DNA from: Desmodesmus armatus
Taxonomy: Eukaryota > Chlorophyta > Chlorophyceae > Sphaeropleales > Scenedesmaceae
Direction: 5' to 3'
Assembly: GCA_007449985.2 (NCBI GenBank)
Contig: VIIQ02000093.1
Location: 62,001 to 126,000 of the forward strand
Length of the DNA: 64,000 nucleotides
The number at the start of each line of letters is the position of its first letter. Position 1 is the first letter of the stretch. The notes below the pieces were generated by a model. It saw only the letters and a program-made list of their open reading frames with translations. It was not told where the DNA came from and searched no databases. Position numbers and translations under genes: made by a program. Of the stretch, positions 35,105 to 46,062 are shown piece after piece.

Positions 35105-38100
35105 TTGGAGCAGCAGCCGTTCCAGCCCAATGGGCTATCCTCATTGGCAGCAGCACTGGCAGCAGCTCAGGGCACACCAGCAGCCGCCGCTGCTGCTCCT
35201 GCTGCTGCTCACGCTGCTGCTGCTGCTGTGCTGCTGGCGGCTCCGGGGCGCAATGCTGCTTGCTGCTGCTCCTGCTGCTGCTGGCACCCCCCCACAATCA
35301 GCAGGGCTTTGTGGAGGGGCTCCAGGCATGTATGGCTCCCCTACCAACAGCAACCCCAGCAGCAGCAGCAGCAGCCGGGGTCACATGGCTTGATGGGTGT
35401 GCTGACCCTGCAGCAGCAGCAGCAGCAGCAGAGTTTGCTTGCGCCGCTGCAGGCTCCCCATCAGGACTTGACTGCCAGGTTGGCTGCTGCAGGTACCCCT
35501 GCGGAGCTGCTGGCTGTTGCTGGGAGAGGGGCATGGGGCTGTTCACTGAACACCTGGTGCTCACACTGCACAGGTGAGGGTGTTTGTGTGTGTAAGGGGG
35601 GGGGGGGGGGGAGGACACAGGCCGCGTGTGCAAGCATATGGCATGTATTTTTGCATGCGTGTGATGTTAGCTAGCATTCCTACAGCATCTCAGAATGTGT
35701 GTAAGGGGGGGGGGGGCTGTTGCAGGGGAGAGGGGGATGGGGCTGCTCATTTAACACCTGGTGCTCACACTACACAGGTGAGCGTGATGTGTGTGACATA
35801 GTGTGTCGACAGAGGGAGTATTTGGATACATGCAAGCTCACTAAGGCTGTGTGTGTGTGTGTGAAGGGGGGGGGGTAAAAGGGAGAGAGGGGCATGGGGC
35901 TGTTCATTGGACACTTGGTGCTCACACTGCACAGGTGAGGATGGGGGGGGGCATGGGTGTGTGTAAGCTTAGGGCATACCATGTAGCATGCGTGTTGATG
36001 CTAGCTAGGTTCCTACAGCATTTCACAGTGTGTATAGGGGGGGGGGCCTTTGCAGGGGAGAGGGGGATGGGGCTGTTCACTGAACACCTGGTGCTCACAC
36101 TGCACAGGTGAGGATACTAGGATAGTCAAGGATGGTCAAACATTGACGTTTGACCCCAAACAACGTCCAGCAGCATCCCCACCTTGCCCAGTTGTGGTGC
36201 TGGTACAGCTGTGGTGCAGCTGTGCCCCATTGGCCTGGCGGCCCCCCCCTCCCCCTTCCCATAGTCACTCCTCTGCCCCGCCCATTCTTCTTTCCTCCAA
36301 CTGCTGCTGCTGCTGCTGCTACTGTATCGCATCTCCCCCCCCCCCCCCCCCCCCCCGGCGAAACAGGTTGGGCCAGCTGTCGTCTGCTGGCTACCAGCTT
36401 GATGGTGGTGCACCAAGCGGTCCACACCAGACACAGCTGTCAGAGCTAGCAGGCTATGCAGTGGCAGATTGGGAGGCATGGCCCCACGGCAGTGGCTGAG
36501 GTGGTGGTGGCGCTTGCACTGCTACAGCTGGCACCTGCTGCACCGTTTCTGGACACACTAACTGGGGAGTGCCTCAACAAGCTGACAGGTAGGTGGGGTG
36601 GGCGGCGGCTGTGGCAAGTTGACATGCATGTACCAAGTGGTTTCAGCAAAAGGGGGGATTTGCTGTCATAAACTGCCAAAATGTCAGTTGCAGTCAGCTT
36701 CAGACAAGCTGCTGCTGCAGGGGTGCACTGTTGCTAACCCTCATGCCCCCCCCCCCCGGCGCAAACCTATCCCCTGCTTTCAGACAAGCATATGCCTACT
36801 GGCAGGATCAAACCAGGTATCCCCTAATGCGACCCCCCCACCCCGCCGCGTGCCCCCAACAGGTTTCACTGCTGAGCAGTTGGCCAACATATTGTGGGCG
36901 CTGGCGCCTTCAACTACATACCCGGCATGTGGTAGTTGGTCACTGCGCTGCTCACTCGCTTGCTTTTTTACCCCGCTTGACACCCCCCCCCCCCCCCCCC
37001 CGCCCTCCACCCCTCCCCAGGTTTCACTGCTGAGCAGTTGGCCAACATGTTGTGGGCACTGGCACCCTCAACTACATTCCTGGCACTCCACTGCTGGAGG
37101 CTGCAGCCAACACACTGCTGGCTAACCTGGCCCTGTGTGCACCCAGACAGGCGGCACAGGTGGGTGGGTGGGGCAAGGGGGTGGTGGAGGTGTTGGGTCT
37201 GTGGTACTGTTGGTGGGGTGAGGGCAGGGCATTGGAGGGGGTTCAGTGGTGGTGATGGTGGTGGTGGCGGTGGCGGTGACAGGAAGCAGTAGCCGCAGCT
37301 AACACTCTGCTGGCCAACTTGGTCCTATGCGCACCCAGACAGGCGGCACATGTGGGTTCGAGAAGGCGGGGTCTCTTTTGGGGGGGGGGGGGTGTAGAGT
37401 GGTAGAGATTGGCTCATGTGCTGCTGTATCCTGCTCTTTGCACATCACCATATTACAACTTTCCCCAAGTGCTACAGCTTTTCCTGCTGACATCATGTTG
37501 TGTCAAAGGCTGCCTGGCTGACAGCTGCTGCCGCTGCTGGCTGTGGTGACGTACGCTGTGCTGTGCTATGCTGCAGGCAATGTGGGGTTTTGCCCGTATG
37601 GAGTACAGGCCCCCTAACCAACTGCTGGACGCTGTGCTGAAGGTGGGTGGCAATGGGTGGCTGTGCAGATACGTGCAATGCAACTAGCTGATAAAGCCAG
37701 ACAGGCAATGGAACAATGCAACGGGCTGATATGACATGATGATCGACACTAAGACGCTGAAACTACATGGCGGCTGCGTCCGTGCAGCTATGCAGAGTAG
37801 TTGTCACGCAACATTTTACTTCAAGGGTTCTTGGGGTAATGGGACGGTAGGAAGGTCGGATGCCGGGCAGTGTTTGTCACAGTAAAGGGAACACAACATT
37901 GAAGACAGCGCAATGCAGGCAGGTACCACCGTGACGGTTCCGTCTCAGATGGGACACAACGTCAAGTGGGTGTCGCATCTCAAACGCAAGTGTCCCGCTT
38001 GAGGGTGATACCTGCCTGCATTGCGCTCTTGGCTGTGCCGTCGATATGTGTGTGTAAGAGCTCGCTGCTGTGTTTGGGGTTGTCTTGCTGCTGTTGTGCT

Positions 38101-41100
38101 GTTGTTGTTGCTGCACCCTCTCAATGCTTACAGTTGCTGTCTGATGCAGTGCCCTCCGTCCAAGTGGATCAGTTGGCTCAGCTGCCGTAGGCAATTATTT
38201 CACTCACTCACTCACTCACTCACTCACTCAGTCAGTCACTGATTGACTCACCCACTCACTCACTTTTTCTGTGATAATGCTGCTGCGTTGCTGCACCCCT
38301 CACCCCATGCAGTTGCTGTCTGATGCGCTGCCCTCGTTCAGTGCTGATCAGCTGAGTCAGCTGATGTGGGCGTATGCACAGTTTGGCCACACACCCGCAC
38401 CCACACTCATGGCAGCAGTGCTGGCACAGACAGAGGCACAGGTGGCAGCTCTGCAGGTGATTGTGTTTTTTGGGGGGGGGGGATTAAGATTTGGGGCTCA
38501 GGGTTCAGGGCAGAGCTGGCACAGAATGCGGCACAAAGGGCCGGAATTGCAGGTGGAAGGGGCCGTAGAGGGGGTGGAGCCAAGGGGGGGGGGCACCAGG
38601 GGGGGAGGGGGTGGTCTGGGCACGGTATCACAACACTGGCTGAGAGGCAGTCAGTTGCATCCACAGATGAGACGTGCATGCCAGACATGTTGAGCATCAT
38701 CCTTTTGTGCTAGTTGTTGATCGATCGATGCTGGTCAACACCTACATTTGATATGCTGAAGTACATTCAATGCACTAGTGGTGTGAGTGCTCCCGACTGT
38801 GTCGTGCTGTGCTGTGCTGTGCCCCATGCAGCCTGATGACCTTGCCACGCTGCTGTCTGCGCTGCGCTCGCTGGGTGCTGGTCTGACCCCTGGGCTGATG
38901 GCTGCTGCTGCTGACGTGGCAGTGGCTAACATGGGCAGCTTCAGCCTGCCTAGACTGGTGGAACTGCTGCAGGTGCGTTTGTGGGTGTGTGTGTGTGGGG
39001 GGGGGGGGGGGGGGGAGGGGTGAAAAGGCAGTGTTTGGGGGTGGGGATGTGGGCAGTAAACCCGCACCCTTCTGTAGTTGGGACAGTTGTGAAGAGGTCT
39101 GATGGCTGCTGCTGCTGACGTGGCGGTGGCTAACATGGGCAGCTTCAGCCTGCCTAGGCTGGTGGAACTGCCGCAGGTGCGTTGTCAACATACGCAGACA
39201 GATTAACCTGACTGACATGTTGCGGTAAATTTGACTTGTGTAGGGAAGGGGTGTTTCCACACGCCTGCCCTCGCCAACTGTCAGTCTTGACTGGCGCGTT
39301 GCCTCGACCATATGCTGCCTGCAGGCACGTTGTGTTTGTCCAACAAAATTTGTTGATACTGTCATATTGTATAAAAGGACATCCCAAGCGCAGGGTCTAC
39401 TCAAAATGGCTCTGTTTTGTGTTGTGACTGACATGACATTGCCATCATCCGCTGCAGGTCTTTGCCGGGCTGCGTTTCCACCCTGGAGTCAACCTGCTGC
39501 ACAGTGCTGCGCAGCATGCGGCAGCCAAGTTGCAGCAGGCAGCAGCAGCAAGCAGCACTTACAGGCTGGCGGCTAGCAGCATCACCGCACTGCTTCAGGT
39601 GAGGTTGCTGTGTGGGCGAGTGTTCTGGGACCCGGGGGGGGGCAGGTGTGTTGAAGGGGGGAGGGGCATCTACAAGGGGCGCACGGCGCTTGTGGTGACA
39701 CTTTCTCTCAGCACTGCTGTTGCGGCACATACAGGCTGGCAGCTAGCAGCATCACTGCACTGCTGCAGGTATGTACGCCGTGTGGGCGAGTGTGTTGGGA
39801 TCCATCGTGTGTGTGTGTGGGGGGGGGGGGGGTGTTGAAGGGTGGGGGGGGGGGGGGGGGTAGGGGTGGGGGGGGGTGCAAGGGGTGCAAGTGGCTGGTG
39901 GTGACATCGTCTTTCAGCAGCACATACAGGCTGGCAGCTAGCAGTCATTGCATTGCTGCGTGCAAGCATGGAGGGCTGTTTGCTTGCTGTGTCACATTGA
40001 CTCAAGACTCTTGCGTAGGGGTACTTCTTGGTGGCAAGCATGGCGCTGAGTTCCACAATTCCACAGAAGTATTACTGTAATACTCTTGAGGAATTGTGCA
40101 ACTCAGCGCTATGCTTGCTAATAAGTAGAACCCCTGCAGTCCAACACAGGATAATGAGCTGGTGAGTGGTGCTGTTGCTGTGTATGTGTGTTTGTCTGTG
40201 TGACGATGCACATGTGGAGCATGCGGGAGACATTCGTGTATGTGTGTGTGGACACAGGGAGTGCATCCAGTGTGTATGTGCAGGGCTCCGCCAAGCTTGC
40301 TTTTGCTCCCCCCAAACCTCTTCCTAGTGGCTATGGTTATCAATGCTATCCTCTGGTGTTGCAATGGATAGGGATACTCACGGCGGCGAGTGTTGCTGTT
40401 GTTGCTGCTGTGCATTGCATGTCTGTGTGCACGTGCAGGGCTATGCCAAGCTAGCGTATGCTCCCCCCAAGGCGCTGCAGGCCCTGCTGCGGCAGCAGCT
40501 GATGCCACAACTCAACGAGGTGGAGCCACCACAGGTGGCAGGTGGGTGAAACATGCATCAGCAGCCGGCAAGCGGGGGCAGGGGGCTTGGGATGCCTCTG
40601 CCAGGTGTCTTGGAGGGGGGGGGGGCTACCCCTGCTTGTTGGGTGGAGTGTTGGGGAATCTGGACATATGTAAGTTTGGGGGTGCAAGGAGGCAGCATCT
40701 GATGCCACAGTGAACGAGGTGGAACCGCCACAGGTGGCAGTTGAAGGTGAAAGCGCCTGGGGGTGTGGGGGTGGGTGTGTGTGTGGGGGGGGGTAGCAAT
40801 GCGTAGCATCGTATCCCCACCCCCTGATGGGAGTGTGGGTTGGGTGTGTTTCGGCAGTCATGCTGTGGCAGTGTTGTTGCAGGTGTGTTGTGCTGCATGT
40901 GTTTTAGCACCCGCACAGTTCTGTGGCCAGCTCTTCAGGAGACATGCGCCCCGGGGGGGGGGGGGGGTGCATCACCAGACTTGGAGGGGGGGGGCGGTAG
41001 GAAGAGTTACACGTGCCAACAAAGTCGACATATATCTATGGCATTGTCCGTCGATTTTGGGATTTATCCACCTGAAACCCCTGGGTGGGGACGTACCCCA

Positions 41101-42943
41101 ACCCCCCAGGGTGGACTACACCAGCTTCCCCTGGATACACACCACCAGGAAGACAGAAGGCATCAAGAGAACACTGTAATTGGTGTTCTGTCTTTGATTC
41201 TGCAGGTGTGTTGTGCTGCATGGAGCTGTTCTCTGGGCTTTGAGTGTGTGTGTGTGTGTGTGAGGGGGGGGGGGAGTGCATGTGTTGTGGTGTATATGTC
41301 TTCAGCACCTTCCCTTACTGTTGCCGCAGCATGTCAACATATTTTTGCCGCTTTCTGTTTGTGTTCCCCCCTGCAGGTGTGTTGTGGGCATGGCGCTGTT
41401 CTCTCAACCTGCACTGACTGTGTGTGTTCTGAGACTGTCTTCGTGTTCGGTTTATGTTTGTGATTCTGCAGGTGTGTTGTGGTGCATGGCGCTGTTTTCA
41501 GACCTCACCCCTGAGCTGTGGAATGCTGCCACCAACATGCTGGCAGCACCACAGGCAATGGCAGCACTGCAGCCGGCAGCACTCACACAACTCTACCAGG
41601 TGTGTAGGGGTGGGGGTGTAGACACAAGGGGTGTGTGTGTGTGGGGGGGGGGGGTGTTGCAGCTGTTGTATGACTGCCTGCATAAAACACTCAGGCACAG
41701 GGGGGGCTGCCTGCTGCTGCTGGGACTGCTGCTGTGGCAGGGGTGCCACCAGGGACTGCAAGTGTGTATGTGGGGCGACGGGTATGTGTGGGGGGGGGAG
41801 GGGGAGTGTGGGGGGGGGGGGGGGGGCAGGGGAAGATGTGTGTGGGGTGGGGTGGGGGGGAGAGTGTGGGGGAAGCAGGTGAAGATGGTGAGAGTGGGGC
41901 AGGGGCAGGGGTGTGGCCCAAAAGCACTGCAGCCAGCTACGATTAGCACAAGCAGCAGCAGCTGCAGCCGCAGCTATCCGACAGCAAGCCGTGTTTGTGG
42001 CCAGTGCTGCAGCCACACAGCTTTGAAGGGTGTCTGTATATTTTGAGGTCGAAAGGTATCGGTCATAAAGTGTGGGGAGTACCGCCCAGCCGTGGAGGTT
42101 TCCGCTTGTACAAAACCCCCTCCCCAACAGGGGGTGGGGGTGGGGGGGTTGGCAGAAGGGACAGGGGGGGGGGCATAGGGGAGGGAAGCGCCAGTCTATC
42201 AGCAAGGGGAGAATGGGACTGTCGTGACTGTCCATTTCATCCGAACTGCTGGCCTCAAACCGCATGCTGACTTCACTGGTACAGGTAGCAGCATGGGGTG
42301 ATGCCGATGAGCATGCTGATAGTGGTGCAGCTACCAATGCAGACCCCGGGGGGGGGGGGGGGGGGCTGAACCTACCAGTGCTTACACTACAGTCACGCCA
42401 AAGTCCGACTGTCGGTCCCATGCCTACCTGTCTGTCTCTGGTTTGGTTTCCAAAAATATATTTTGTGTAAAAAATAAATAAATGCCATAGTAACTAAATG
42501 CCTGTGTTGTCTGCAGGCGTACCTGCTGATCACCAAGTCTGCCGATGGTGGTGGGCGCTACAACACACCTCCCTCACTCATGCTGGCAGCATGGCAGGCA
42601 TACAAGGCAGCACAGGAGGCTTCACTGGCAGCACCTGCTACTGAACTGGTGCAGGTGAGCAGTGCAGGCAGGCACCCTTCCACCCCCCCCCCCCCCCACG
42701 CACACACACACCCAAAGCATTTGCACCCCTGCACCTGCTACAGCAGGGTGCACCCCCCCCCCCCCACACACACACAGTTCAGCACCACTTCCACTGACCT
42801 TCCAGGAGGCATCACTAGCAGCACCCGCTTCATAAGTGGTGCAGGTGAGCAATGCAGGCATGCACCCTTCCACACCCCCCCCCCCCACGATACAAACCAG
42901 TTGCACTCCTGCACCCGCTACAGCAGGGTGCGATCCCTCCCCC

Positions 42944-42974
<31 letters not shown>

Positions 42975-43236
42975 ACCAATTTCACCACGACTTCTCTCTT
43001 TCCAGTAGGCATCACTGGCAGCACCCACAACTGAACTGGTGCAGGTGAGCAGGCACCTGTTGACACATACACAACTTGCCCCTACATGCACCCGCCCAGC
43101 CCAGCACTTGCATACCCCGCCCCTCCCCCCCCCCCTCCCCCCTCTGCGTGCCCCCCCCCCCACCCCCAGCGTCAATGTGGCTCGCCAAGGATGCTGCTCG
43201 TGTGTTGACGCTGTTGGGCATCATTCACCCCTCCCC

Positions 43237-43279
<43 letters not shown>

Positions 43280-45603
43280 TCACCCAATTGCTCATCTCCC
43301 CCCCCCCTCTCTCCGCCTGCCCCCCCCCCCCTCCGCAAACACCCCCCCCCCCCCCCCCCCAGGATGCTGCTCGTGTGTTGACGCTGTTGGGCATCATCCA
43401 TCGCCCCCCCCCCCCCCACCCACACACCCAAATGCTCATCTCCCCCCCCCCCCCCCCCTTCCGCCTCCCCCCCCCCCCCCCCCCCGCAACCCCCCCCCCC
43501 CCCCCCCCCCCCAGGATGTTGCTCGTGTGTTGGCGTTGTTGGGCATCACGTACGTCATGAAGGCTGTCAGTGAGGACGGACTCTTCGCATTCAACCTGGC
43601 ACTGCCCGACAGGTGGGTGTGTGGGGGGAGGGGGGGGGGGGAGGGGGGGGGGGGAGGGAGGCGGTTGGTAAACAGAGGGGGGGGGCTGTTTGTGTGAGAG
43701 GTTGGGTGGGATTGCTGTTTGCGTTGCCTGACGGGTGAAGGGGGGGAGGGGTGCAGCTGGCTTTTGTGGGGCAACAAGAAAGCGGGGATGATGGGAATGA
43801 GTTAGCTGCTTGTTGCCCCGCAAGAAAGAGGAAAGGAGAGGAGCATCCTCCTCACCTGCACACTGGACCAAGTTTGATGCAAATGGCTGCCCACTCTTCC
43901 TTCCAAAGGAGGAATGGCGCGCCATTTGCATCAACCTTGGTCCAGTGTGCATGTGAGGGAGGGCACGGGGGGGGGGGGTGTCGCACGTTGTCACTTCTGG
44001 GGCTCCTGACGTTCCGGAAGTGTTGTAGGCTTGCCAAGGCTGAGGCTCAGACTTGCTCAGATCTACCTGATAGTCACAGTTTGGTGCGAAAGACACGATC
44101 ACCAGCTGAGCAACCATCATAACTTTCTTCATCTGACAATCCCACCCCCATCTATCTCCACCCTCTCTGCTGTCTGTCGTCCTGTGCTGCTGCTGCTGCC
44201 ATTGCTGTTACTGCTGCTGCTGCGTGCGTGTGTGTCTCACACCCTCCCTTGCCCCCTGCAGGCGCATAGCTGTTGAGGTGTTTGATGCGTCGTGCTTCTG
44301 CACCAACCAGCAGCAGCCCCTGGGGGAGAGTGTGATGCGCATTCAGCTGCTCAATGCATGCGGCTGGCAGGTGCGATTGTGTGGGGTGTGTGGGTGGGGG
44401 TGGGGGGGCGGAGGAAGGTGTGATGTTACTGAGAAAGCGGAGGGGGGGGGGGGCGCAGCAGCAGCAACCCCGGGGAGAGTGTGATGCGGTTTTGGTAGCT
44501 CAATGCATGCAACAGGCAGGTGCGATTGTGTGGGGGTGTGGGGGTGTGGGAGGGGGGGGGGAAGAGGGGTGGTGGGAAGAGTTGGTGGTGGTGGTGGGGG
44601 GTCAGCAGCAGGGGCAGGGGTGGGGCGTGATGTTGCTGAGGAAGCCAGGGAGGACCCCCGAGGGGAGCGGGCGGGGGAGGGGGGGGGGGGGCGGGAGTGA
44701 TTCACATTCAGTTGCTCAGTGCATGCGGTTGGCAGGTGCGATTGCGTGAATGGGGGGGGGGGGGGGGAGATGGGTGGGGGGAGGAGTGAAGGGTGGCGGG
44801 GACAGGGAGAGCTTGGCACCTCTGCTAGCAGCAACATGCAGAACGCCTTCTTGACCAGTGTGGATCACTCTTAGCAAGAGAGTTTCTTCATCTTTGCAAC
44901 AACAGAGGTGCCTTGTTGCCACCCTGCCAATACTTGCTCCACTGTGGATGTTTGAGACAACAACATTGACGATGGAGCAAATGTTGGCAGTGTGGCGGGG
45001 AGGCGACACTGTTGTTGCGAGGATAAGTGAAGGGGCTTAACACAGGGTTGGGGGCTGTGTGGGGGTCACGCTGCTGTTGTTGTGAGGATAAGAGATGGAA
45101 AGTGGACACATGGGTGGGGGCTGAGGGAGTGTGGTCACAGCTGCTTAGCGCATACAGCTGCTTAGCACATACGCTTGGCAGGTGAGAGAGGACATGAAGG
45201 AGGTGGGGAGTAAATTGGGATGGGTCAGGGTGGGCGGAAATGGGGGCCATGGGACAACAGCACGGTGGGGTTGGGTGGGGTGGGGTGGGGGTATTCAAGT
45301 AATCAACACATGCAGCTGGCGGGTGAGAGAGGGCTTGAGGGGGGAGGAGGGGGAGCGGTCAGGTTGGGTTGGCGGAGACCGGGGGGGGGGGGGGGGGGGG
45401 GGGGATGGGACAACAGCCTCACGCATGCATGTGAATTGTTGTCCTCAACGACGCAGCGCCAGTGGGAGGTTTTCTTGTGGTGTTGGGTCACCAAAAGGTT
45501 GCGTTCCAATCTTCATATTGTCTTCTTTGAACAACATACAACTTTGCTGCTGTCACACACAAGCTCTCTGGTGTGCGCTTCATCCAACGAACACATTGTT
45601 CCG

Positions 45604-45648
<45 letters not shown>

Positions 45649-45755
45649 AGTTGACGACAGTGCCTTACTACGACTGGGTGCCGTTGGGTGCTGATGACAC
45701 CAGGAAGATGGCTTACCTCAAAAACATGCTGGGCATACCCCCGCCTGTGGCATGA
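35105..45755 (+). CDS. RAP-domain helical-repeat RNA-binding protein (3' part of the large gene)
   Basis: Probably an organelle-targeted RNA-binding factor (OPR/FASTK-like). Exons: ~35105-35573, 36367-36588, 37021-37159, 37577-37642, 38313-38456, 38832-38972, 39458-39598, 40439-40541, 41472-41599, 42517-42654, 43515-43612, 44262-44370 and 45651-45755. From 37577 on, every junction is in phase and gives 390 residues. Helical repeats include FTAEQLANMLWALA, ADQLSQLMWAYAQFGHTP and PDDLATLLSALRSLGAG. The RAP domain follows: RRIAVEVFDASCFCTN, RIQLLNACGWQ and VPYYDWVPLGADD, ending YLKNMLGIPPPVA. Family members bind specific organelle transcripts and control their stability, splicing or translation. 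One-base corrections are needed near 35530, 36480 and 37070. The N-terminal targeting peptide was not found. Confidence 0.82.
35528..36115 (+). repeat. Four copies of an exon 3' edge (exon ending 35573)
   Basis: The segment coding ERGMGLFTEHLVLTLHR plus its GTGAGG donor occurs at 35528-35579 and again near 35734-35785, 35885-35941 and 36050-36114. Copies 2-4 lie in the following intron, separated by G runs. Copy 2 has an in-frame stop. Copies 1-2 and 3-4 share about 150 nt of intron between them. The first copy lacks a base in its GGGAGAGG run compared with the others. Confidence 0.88.
35803..35850 (+). repeat. Dispersed ~50-bp element, copy 2
   Basis: Same element as at 706-754, here between exon-edge copies 2 and 3 and followed by a (TG)n and G-run end like the 55.4-kb copy. 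Confidence 0.85.
36863..37352 (+). repeat. Repeated helical-repeat exon (exon 37021-37159)
   Basis: The 5' half (FTAEQLANILWALA) occurs at 36863-36935, preceded by its own acceptor, and again in the full exon at 37021. The 3' half (AAANTLLANL, CAPRQAA) recurs at ~37288-37352. The 36.86-kb copy and the full exon share the same one-base frame shift after WALA. Confidence 0.85.
37907..38027. repeat. Long imperfect foldback in a RAP-gene intron
   Basis: The outer arm AGCGCAATGCAGGCAGGTAC is repeated in inverse at the other end with one mismatch, and the inner part (TCAGATGGGACAC against GTGTCGCATCTCA) also pairs. Transcribed, it would form a hairpin of roughly 120 nt. Confidence 0.75.
38134..38456 (+). 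repeat. Acceptor-edge copy before exon 38313-38456
   Basis: CAG followed by TTGCTGTCTGATGC occurs at ~38131 as well as at the true exon start, 38313. The first copy reads LLSDAVPS, then VDQLAQLP and a stop, so it is a decayed copy of the exon's 5' edge. Confidence 0.85.
38199..38265. repeat. (CACT)n microsatellite
   Basis: A tandem CACT tetranucleotide tract with a few changes, inside an intron of the RAP gene, between the decayed and true copies of an exon start. Confidence 0.9.
38832..39178 (+). repeat. Donor-edge copy after exon 38832-38972
   Basis: The last ~80 nt of the exon (coding LMAAAADVAVANMG, then SFSLPRLVELLQ) plus GTGCGT recurs at ~39099-39184 with three or four changes. It has no matching acceptor side. 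Confidence 0.9.
39554..39960 (+). repeat. Donor-edge copies after exon 39458-39598
   Basis: The exon end coding TYRLAASSITALLQ recurs at ~39725-39769 (still followed by GTATGT) and in a more decayed form at ~39918-39960. G runs separate the copies. Confidence 0.88.
40034..40118. repeat. Near-perfect 42-nt-arm foldback in a RAP-gene intron
   Basis: Arms starting GCAAGCAT and ending in the complementary ATGCTTGC match at roughly 36 of 42 positions, with almost no loop (AGTATTAC, T, GTAATACT at the centre). In RNA this would be a long hairpin of pre-miRNA size. Confidence 0.88.
40283..40735 (+). repeat. Copies of both edges of exon 40439-40541
   Basis: A decayed acceptor-edge copy (GSAKLAFAPPK) lies at ~40283-40325 before the exon, and a decayed donor-edge copy (CAGCATCTGATGCCACAG, GAACGAGGTGGAACCGCC) lies at ~40690-40735 after it. 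Confidence 0.85.
40880..41520 (+). repeat. Acceptor-edge copies before exon 41472-41599
   Basis: CTGCAG (TTGCAG in the first) followed by GTGTGTTGTG and a diverging continuation occurs at ~40876, ~41202, ~41373 and at the true exon, 41466. The true exon continues MALFSDLTPELWN; the earlier copies decay within 20-40 nt. Confidence 0.85.
42605..43047 (+). repeat. Donor-edge copies after exon 42517-42654
   Basis: The end coding EASLAAPATELVQ plus GTGAGC recurs at ~42806-42850 and ~43006-43050, each followed by C runs and CA repeats. The two later copies carry stops or changes. Confidence 0.9.
43173..43560 (+). repeat. Acceptor-edge copies before exon 43515-43612
   Basis: The start GATGCTGCTCGTGTGTTG, coding DAARVLTLLGI, occurs at ~43188 and ~43362 and, slightly changed, at the true exon, 43515. 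The last two follow long C runs ending in CAG. Confidence 0.9.
43851..43957. repeat. 52-nt-arm foldback in a RAP-gene intron
   Basis: The arm CTCACCTGCACACTGGACCA and its continuation are repeated in inverse, ending in TGTGAG, with about seven mismatches and a loop of only a few bases near 43903. It lies between the exons ending 43612 and starting 44262. Confidence 0.9.
44330..45330 (+). repeat. Donor-edge copies after exon 44262-44370 (RAP domain)
   Basis: The exon end coding IQLLNACGWQ, with its GTGCGA donor, recurs in decayed form at ~44465-44523, ~44700-44742, ~45140-45187 and ~45305-45330. G runs follow most copies. Confidence 0.85.
44816..44994. repeat. Two adjacent imperfect foldbacks in a RAP-gene intron
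   Basis: GGCACCTCTG at ~44816 pairs with CAGAGGTGCC at ~44904. Just after it, TTGCCACCCTGCCAATACTT pairs imperfectly with a segment ending near 44994 (AAATGTTGGCAGTGTGGCGG). Both would form intronic hairpins. Confidence 0.65.
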
Positions 45756-46062
45756 AGAAACCAGCCGACTGCCTTGCAGGGAAATGATTGTATGGACGCC
45801 TTCAGCGACTGGCTCGCTGCTAGTTCAGCGGCATTGTGTTGACATTGTGCAGGGTTGTGTTGACATGTGTTTCCAGTTCGCCAGGGGGGCCAGCCTGCTG
45901 GCATGGCAGTAGCCCCGTGTTGTGGTGGTGGCTATGTTTGCACAAAGACGTATCTATAGCAAGTCATGACGTGATGATAACGGGTAGGTCAAGACCCTAG
46001 AGTTGTGACGTCTTGTGGAGGGCGGGCCTTGACGTTGTTGTTGGTGGTGGTGGTGGAGCATG

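Noticed and set aside
41920..42025. Extra RAP-gene exon (IRQQAVFVASAAATQ)
   Set aside because: An acceptor exists but there is no GT donor, and the flanking exons already join in phase without it.
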